64,000 nt of DNA from Lyophyllum atratum (taxonomy: Eukaryota; Basidiomycota; Agaricomycetes; Agaricales; Lyophyllaceae), in NCBI GenBank assembly GCA_014905825.1, contig JACGCN010000017.1, positions 372,001 through 436,000 on the forward strand. Direction: 5' to 3'. Below are positions 58,811 to 64,000 of this stretch, piece by piece. The notes beneath the pieces are model-generated. The model had not been told where the DNA came from. It did not search any database and saw nothing but the letters and a program-made list of their open reading frames with translations. The first letter of the stretch is position 1; every line of letters begins with the position of its first letter. Both the position numbers and the translations under genes were made by a program.

Positions 58811-60029
58811 CGTGAATACTCCGAAAGAGTCGAGTTTTGACTCTCCTATTGGTCTGAAACCCTCTGAGCAAAAGCAGATAACACGGACGGCGCCATATGA
58901 AGGGTCCACGGAAACCGAGACCCACGAATGATTGTTGCAGCTGACGTTGAGGGTGGCCGAAATCCTTATCTCGCCCTCGCCCGCAGATCCCGAGGCTCGA
59001 GTAGCAGACAGACAAGAAACTCGAAGCTTTTTAGGATCCGTTCGCGTGGGTGCCTATCGGTATGTCCTGAACTTGATGATGGGGGCCTCGATGCAAAGGC
59101 TCCTCGGACATAGAGAAAAACTAGGCTGTCCTCTGTTGACAGCGGACACCGAGCACCCAGGTCGTAGTAAGCTCCGTTGCAACCCGATCCCGTCGGTGAA
59201 GGTCAAAAGAGGAATGAGGCCCTGGAGGACCTGCAAATTGATAGTAACCATGGTGCCCCTACAGTAAAGTTCTCTGGACCTGGAAGATCGGCTCGCACGC
59301 GTTAAGAGGCAACCAAGCCCTACCGTTGAACATGAAGGGAAAATGGCTCGCACGCGCGGACGCGGTGTAATGGATTTGCGAGGTACGTCGACCACTGATT
59401 CATAGCGATACATGTCGGAGGACCATTAAAGGAAACAGAAGGTATACCTGACGTACAGATGAATTCCAATAATCACTCCTGCATCACGAATGTTTTTGAG
59501 TTCTGAAGGACAAACGGCTCGCACATCTTGGCATAGAGCGCAAAGAACCTGATGGGGTTCTTTGTGACTCGATGCGTTGATGATGTTGATAGGCAAAGTA
59601 GAAGGGGTCGATCGTCCTGAAATGACATAACGAGAACCCGGATCACTGTCCGTAGTATAGCGAACGTGCCCAACACATCTCATTCCCTAGGATCAATCAT
59701 AGCCCAGAGACGATCGAGGCCGACCACTCGTCGAAGGCACCTTCTGCCAAAGCTTGGGCATCTACACGATCAAGAGCATTTGTCGAAAGCCAATGAAACC
59801 GGGGCTTTACCGCTAGGAGCGACTTCTTGTGAGACTTCGGCATCTAAGAAAAATGGCATGAGCAAGGAACGAGAAGCAGTAATCAGGCGACTTACAGCTA
59901 GGAGGCAAAAGTTGAGCATGAAGCACAAGTTCGGCATGAGTAAGCTGATCAATCCCCGCCTGGAGCATCGAAAGCCTTCTGTTCGCGTCTGTGAGGGCAA
60001 GATGTGCTTGATTGAGTTTGCCCCGTCAA

Positions 60030-60866
60030 TTGAGCAGCCTGCCTAGATCTGTGTCAGATATCGAGCCCGGGGAGATGACTCCAGCGGAGCCAGGAAAAGA
60101 TTTTTTGCTTGGGTCGCGGCAAAAGGTGTGCAGATATGATGATGGCGAGCAATGCCAAGTCCAGGTATTTGAAAAAATCCTTGAAGAATTTGAGGTACCG
60201 GAAAAACGGATACATGACCCGAAGGTGATTCACAGTCAGCCGCATGTAGAAGATAGGTCGGAAGCCGAACTACTCACCAACAGGGCTGGGCTGGGAATCT
60301 GAAGCCATGATTCAACAGCCCAGTCAAGTAAAACAACGCCTACAATCAATATGAGTACCGGTAGACCAACTGGAATGTTACAATCGTGATGAGGCCAATA
60401 CAAGTCGTTCATATGAGTCACGAAGGATTGGGCACGACGAAGGCCCAGCTTGACGCCAAACAGAAGTGAAGATCCCCCCAGAGTCGTCCATGTTATGAGA
60501 CTGAGGAGCCCTCCCAAGGCGTGGATGAATCCGTGATGCACACGCAGCTTAGGGTCGGAGATGAGGACTGATCTCCACATCCACGCCGACGCTTTACTGC
60601 TGAGGAACATCCCCCAAAGCGAGGATGAGGATCCCAATTGGCCATGCGAGGAGGTCAACATAGTCAAAAATAGAGGCGGAAGGCTGGGCCAATGAAGTCG
60701 GTGTCGGATTGAGATGAAGAGGGGAGGTCGGGGTGCTCAGGATCATTGGAATCGTCACAGGAACGGTATGACACCCGAGAGATAGGCGAGCCAGCTCGCC
60801 AAGAAACCGGGCGGTCAGCTTATAGCTAAAAGCTATCGAAAACACAGGGTACGTTTGGGCAACCAT
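60030..60866 (-). CDS. Probable multi-pass membrane protein, exons unresolved
   Basis: ATG 60866 begins MVAQTYPVFSIAFSYKLTAR and runs to a hydrophobic segment (YVDLLAWPIGILILALG). The next frame carries KLRVHHGFIHALGGLLSLIT and, after a charged loop, PVGLPVLILIVGVVLLDWAV, ending at a GTGAGT donor near 60283. At least three membrane helices are thus encoded, but the junction between the first two frames near 60600 is not resolved; it may be an intron I cannot place or a frameshift. No family recognised. Lower exons may extend toward 59.1 kb, where another open minus-strand stretch lies (59054-59413). Confidence 0.4.
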
Positions 60867-61392
60867 TGTAGTGATGGTAAGAGGTAAAGAAGGACGACCG
60901 TGTCAGCCTCCTCGGCGACGCCGCGGCGGGAGTAAACATACGCGATCACGTGACCTCGTCGCGTCAGCGCGTCACCATCGGGGGTCAGCTTAGAATTGGA
61001 GGGCTGCTCCATGAGTATATTTTTTCTTTAGACAACGGCGGGGATTCGTGGCACTAGAATACCCAAGACAAATAACTGCAGTTGGTGTTCGCGGGCATCA
61101 TGAGTTAGCAAGAGCCGATTATCGGTAACTACCAACGGGAGTCCGAATCTTCTGTTGCAATTCGGAAGTTCCCAGCGAATAAACCCAAATCCAAAATCCG
61201 CAAATCCAAAATCCGCAAATCGCCGTTGAGGACCTCCTTCTCAAGACTCTGACATGAAAACCATGTTCAGGACTTCGCCAATGAAGCATTACTTTCTAAC
61301 TACTGCTAAGTATGCGTCGCCAGCGCGCTCACCGATTACTATCAAGTGGCCACACATAGGTTCAGACTGTGTGAGCTCTTACAACACTCCGT
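60867..61392. other. Spacer with a 15-bp tandem repeat
   Basis: No gene seen. CAAATCCAAAATCCG is repeated at 61186-61200 and 61201-61215 with a partial third copy. The start of the spacer is the upstream region of the membrane-protein gene at 60866. Confidence 0.6.
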
Positions 61393-62526
61393 CTATCTTC
61401 TCGTCCTATCCTCTCCGCGCTCCTCCGCAACGTGTGCCAGCCACGCCTGCTTCCAATACGCTTCTACGCGGCTCGCCTCAGCCTCTACCCTGCCGACGAT
61501 GCACCGCCGGCGCTTGCGCACAGTCGGATCTCCCCAGCTTTCGACTCCGTCAAGTTTGGTAAGCAAACGATTTAGAGACTCGATATAACTGAGAAGATCG
61601 TAGTTCGTCTTGTTATAAGCCAGCTTGGGGATAGGGACGTCATCTGGGACGGGAGCATCGAGTGGTAGATTTGGGGGAGGTGTGACGGTGACGATCCCAT
61701 CTGGACCTTGGAAGTCTATCTTCTCGGGTAGGGTGAAGTGGTTCTTGAGATACTTGAATTCACGCTCGAGGTCATTGAGCGTACTGAGGGAGCGGCGGAT
61801 GCGGTATGCGGTTTGTATGGTAGTGGCGGCTTCATCGAGACGCTCTGGGGTTGGGGGAGACCTTGGGCGTGAAGGGAGCGGAGAGGGAGCGGCGTGGGCG
61901 GTTTGTAGGGCTTGTGGGATTTGCGCAGGTGCGGGCGCGGGCGCGGGCGCGGGAGTTGGAGGCTGACTTGGCGCCTGACGTGGAGGAGCCGTGGTCTGAG
62001 GGCGACCCGCTGATCGTGAACGACTCTGTCGTTTACGGCTCTGGAAGCGGTTTAAGTTCTTGGACGACACCACGAAGTATGCTATCCAATTACATACCTG
62101 TTGACGCTGTTGGGACTGTCGGTCGGTTTGCCTCTGCTGTTCCCGACGCATTTCTTCCTGCTCCCTCGCCATCTGCTCCTGTCTGGCCTGCTCCTGACGC
62201 TTCCGGTTGTACGTCTCCTCTTCTCTACGTCTCTGCTCGAGTGCCTCTTTTCTTCTCAGACCATCGGCGTACATCCGCTCGCGTGGACCGTAATCGTAGT
62301 AGGATCCCCCATCACTGGTGTAATCTTCATCGTCACTGGGGAGGTATTGGGAGCGACGCGATCGCTGGGAAAGACGTTGCTGAGCGCGTTGCTGTTCAAG
62401 TGCCCTTTGCTGTTCAAGTGCCCTTTGCTGTGCAAGTGCGCGTTGTTGTGCGGCCGACGATCCCCTGGAATACCGGTTGTAGTGCGATGAAGGGTCGTAG
62501 TAGGAGGAGTGGAGGCCGCTTTGCAT
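61393..62526 (-). CDS. IQ-motif and BAG-domain protein (Hsp70 cofactor type)
   Basis: ATG 62526 starts MQSGLHSSYYDPSSHYNRYS. Next come a Gln/Arg/Ala heptad-like repeat (ALEQQRALEQQRAQQR), a charged coiled-coil segment (RREEETYNRKRQEQARQEQM) and, after an intron near 62045-62098, a basic linker and an Ala-Pro run. The IQ motif (AATTIQTAYRIRR) near 61795-61835 leads into a helical region (LNDLEREFKYLKNHF). The C-terminus has LSYIESLNRLLTKLDGVESW, then RRRCIVGRVEAEASRVEAYW, the BAG three-helix pattern. BAG domains release nucleotide from Hsp70; IQ motifs bind calmodulin, a pairing also known in plant BAG proteins. The client pathway is unknown. Confidence 0.75.
   Translation of the reverse strand: MQSGLHSSYYDPSSHYNRYSRGSSAAQQRALAQQRALEQQRALEQQRAQQRLSQRSRRSQYLPSDDEDYTSDGGSYYDYGPRERMYADGLRRKEALEQRRREEETYNRKRQEQARQEQMAREQEEMRREQQRQTDRQSQQRQQVCNWIAYFVVSSKNLNRFQSRKRQSRSRSAGRPQTTAPPRQAPSQPPTPAPAPAPAPAQIPQALQTAHAAPSPLPSRPRSPPTPERLDEAATTIQTAYRIRRSLSTLNDLEREFKYLKNHFTLPEKIDFQGPDGIVTVTPPPNLPLDAPVPDDVPIPKLAYNKTNYDLLSYIESLNRLLTKLDGVESWGDPTVRKRRRCIVGRVEAEASRVEAYWKQAWLAHVAEERGEDRTRR
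62393..62455. repeat. Short tandem repeat coding the Gln-Arg-Ala run
   Basis: An 18-bp unit around GTTCAAGTGCCCTTTGCT is repeated about three times inside the BAG-protein gene and encodes the EQQRAL repeats. Confidence 0.7.
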
Positions 62527-62888
62527 GTTCGATGTGTGGAGAGATAACGCTATGGTTTCTAGTAAGCGCTTCTGGAGATATAATCCGCTGCCGTACAGGT
62601 TCTCGATTTTTCTGTAATCGCCTCATTTGTTGACGAAATCTGGAGAAACTACTAGAAATATCACGGGGTGTGACGTCACTTCATATACACAGCATCCGAT
62701 CATGATCGAGTTGATCAAGATCTTAGATTGTCGATGCAGGTTTGACGATTTGACGACGCGCCCCACTAGCAACGAGACACAATCTTGAGTCGCGTTCCGC
62801 CTCATCTTTGGCACCTGACAAACCTGAAATATCTTAGTTGTCAACAACGGCCAGTATTCACAGACTATGTTCTAGGCTTACAACAACG
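62527..62888. promoter_or_regulatory. Divergent spacer between the BAG gene and the small unknown gene
   Basis: No gene seen. It must hold both promoters; no TATA box stands out. Confidence 0.4.
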
Positions 62889-63418
62889 ATGAGGCCCTTC
62901 CGCCCACGGGACAAAGGCGAGCGTCCCTATGCTTCTTCTCAAACGGATATTGATGCAATAAATCGCAGAACTCGACTTCCAAGAGATTGAAGTTCAGAGA
63001 CGGAGCCGCATTGAGTTTCTTCAAAAGATGAGACGGACAGTGTCGGGATGGCTGAATCGCTCAGTTATAGTACGGCCACGATGTCTTCGCTGCCCAGCAT
63101 CACCTCACAGACCTATAGGCCGAGAATTCTGAGAGTTCGCTGTCTGAATTCGGAGATGAATCTTTCTTCCACCGGCGCATGCAACTGCAACTGACAGACA
63201 CGTACCTCAATGCGTTAATCAAGCAGGAATATGGGGACATCCTGGATGAGGATTTGGGGGAGCAGAACATGGTATTGTTGCAAAATTCTGCGGTGAACCA
63301 GACATTAGGTTATCGAAACGTCCGACGTAGGGATCCTCCGCGAGCAACGAGGTACGGATATCGGCAGCGTTCGTCGCTGACTGTCATTCCTGAGGAACAC
63401 GAAAGCGAGCGTCCGTAG
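62889..63418 (+). CDS. Small unrecognised protein
   Basis: An ATG at 62889 opens MRPFRPRDKGERPYASSQTD. Further downstream the best coding stretches are ELDFQEIEVQRRSRIEFLQK and, after an acceptor TATAG near 63117, AENSESSLSEFGDESFFHRR. The last exon continues LTDTYLNALIKQEYGDILDE and ends PEEHESERP at 63418. The two frames need at least one intron between about 62955 and 63117 whose exact ends I cannot fix. The product would be about 150 residues, helical and charged, with no recognised domain. An alternative is a shorter gene starting at an internal ATG. Confidence 0.45.
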
Positions 63419-63636
63419 TACAGCCAATTTCCCCAAATGTCAGCGGCTTGCCTCATGGATCTTCTCTTTGAGCCACACAATGAATGGTTTTGAGTCCAAT
63501 GCAAGTCCAGTGCTTCCCGGCGTAGCGTTCAACAAGGAAGGTTGTTTGAGGTCAAACCGTTAACCAAACAAGGAAGCACCAAGCCTAAGGGCAACTATTT
63601 GTGTCATGTTGCACCACAGCCTGTACCACAGTGAGA

Positions 63637-64000
63637 ATGTCGGCCTCTAGTTCAAACCTGCCTCCTCTGGTCGAGGATGGTGTGTTCTCTGTCTCATCGT
63701 CCATCGTCATCGACGCACCGGTAGAGAAGGTCTGGTCAATTCTTTTGGACTTCCCATCGTATGAGGAATGGTCAGTCACCACTTTTTATGCTCAAGCACC
63801 CTCTCCGACGCTACTCAACCCAATCCAGGAATCCATTCGTGTACGCTCACCATCGCTATCACGCATCTTCCATCTAACATGAAGAAAAGTCGTGGTCAAA
63901 CTATCGTCGACAAGTCCAAAAACAAATTACCTGACCAAACGCCTGCCGAGGGCCAGTACCTTTTGATAGCCCCCGTACACCTTCCGCCAACGATGGGTGA
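63637..64000 (+). CDS. SRPBCC (START-like) protein, 5' part only
   Basis: ATG 63637 (MSASSSNLPPLVEDGVFSVS) leads to the first strand and helix of a SRPBCC/polyketide-cyclase fold: SSIVIDAPVEKVWSILLDFP, then SYEEW. An intron of about 60 nt splits the Trp codon and restores WNPF; after another short intron the frame reads RGQTIVDKSKNKLPDQTPAE and GQYLLIAPVHLPPTMGD before the window ends. The DAPxxxVW...YEEWNPF pattern is typical of this ligand-binding fold. The ligand is unknown. Confidence 0.8.

Noticed and set aside
60012..60302. Plus-strand charged frame at 60.0-60.3 kb
   Set aside because: It overlaps a minus-strand membrane-type exon and has no start context or neighbouring exon; I could not support it.

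Overview
The window reads as nuclear DNA of a filamentous basidiomycete, most likely an Agaricomycete. Genes are dense, on both strands, and cut by many 45-70 nt GT-AG introns. Several families seen here are typical of that class: a tandem F-box family, a DUF6534 membrane protein, a membrane protein with a duplicated extracellular module, a DUF1365 protein and an APH-fold kinase-like protein. I saw no prokaryotic operons, CRISPR arrays, rRNA, tRNA or intact transposons. Exon models are hand-read from splice signals and frame, so outer limits are firmer than inner junctions.

Layout. 0-1.3 kb: 3' end of a PPR-like gene with a very G-rich coding strand. 1.3-1.9 kb: degenerate tandem repeats. 2.1-8.6 kb: three tandem copies of an F-box gene on the minus strand; the third has a 10-nt deletion inside the F-box. 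8.7-10.4 kb: divergent PDAP1/PP28 and complex I LYR subunit (NDUFA6) genes. 12.2 kb: a small secreted cysteine-rich protein with a TATA box. 13.3-17.5 kb: divergent DUF1365 and AT-hook protein genes. 17.9-19.3 kb: a secreted M35 metalloprotease with its own TATA box. 21.7-23.4 kb: eIF2-gamma. 23.7-26.2 kb: two unrecognised genes. 26.5-41.7 kb: MCM10, ASF1, a two-domain RasGEF and a SNF2-RING translocase. 42.4-44.2 kb: DUF6534 protein. 46.2-49.6 kb: Lon protease ending in a peroxisomal-type SRL. 49.9-53.0 kb: APH-like protein and duplicated-module membrane protein. 53.6-57.7 kb: intronless FGAM synthase (ADE6). 57.8-60.9 kb: two poorly resolved hydrophobic genes. 61.4-62.5 kb: IQ/BAG-domain protein. 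62.9-64 kb: a small unknown gene and the start of an SRPBCC-fold gene cut by the window end.

How the genes relate. Most are unrelated housekeeping genes. The 26-42 kb block holds three replication/chromatin factors; MCM10 has an ACGCGT box (MBF-type G1/S element) just upstream and the SNF2 gene has one next to its ATG. The two secreted-protein genes, and no housekeeping gene I checked, have a TATAAAAG box about 70 bp before the ATG, which fits inducible expression. I found no convincing new multi-gene system. The best leads are the decaying F-box array, the microexon-rich unknown gene at 23.7 kb, and the unexplained spacers at 10.4-12.1, 19.4-21.6 and 44.2-46.2 kb.
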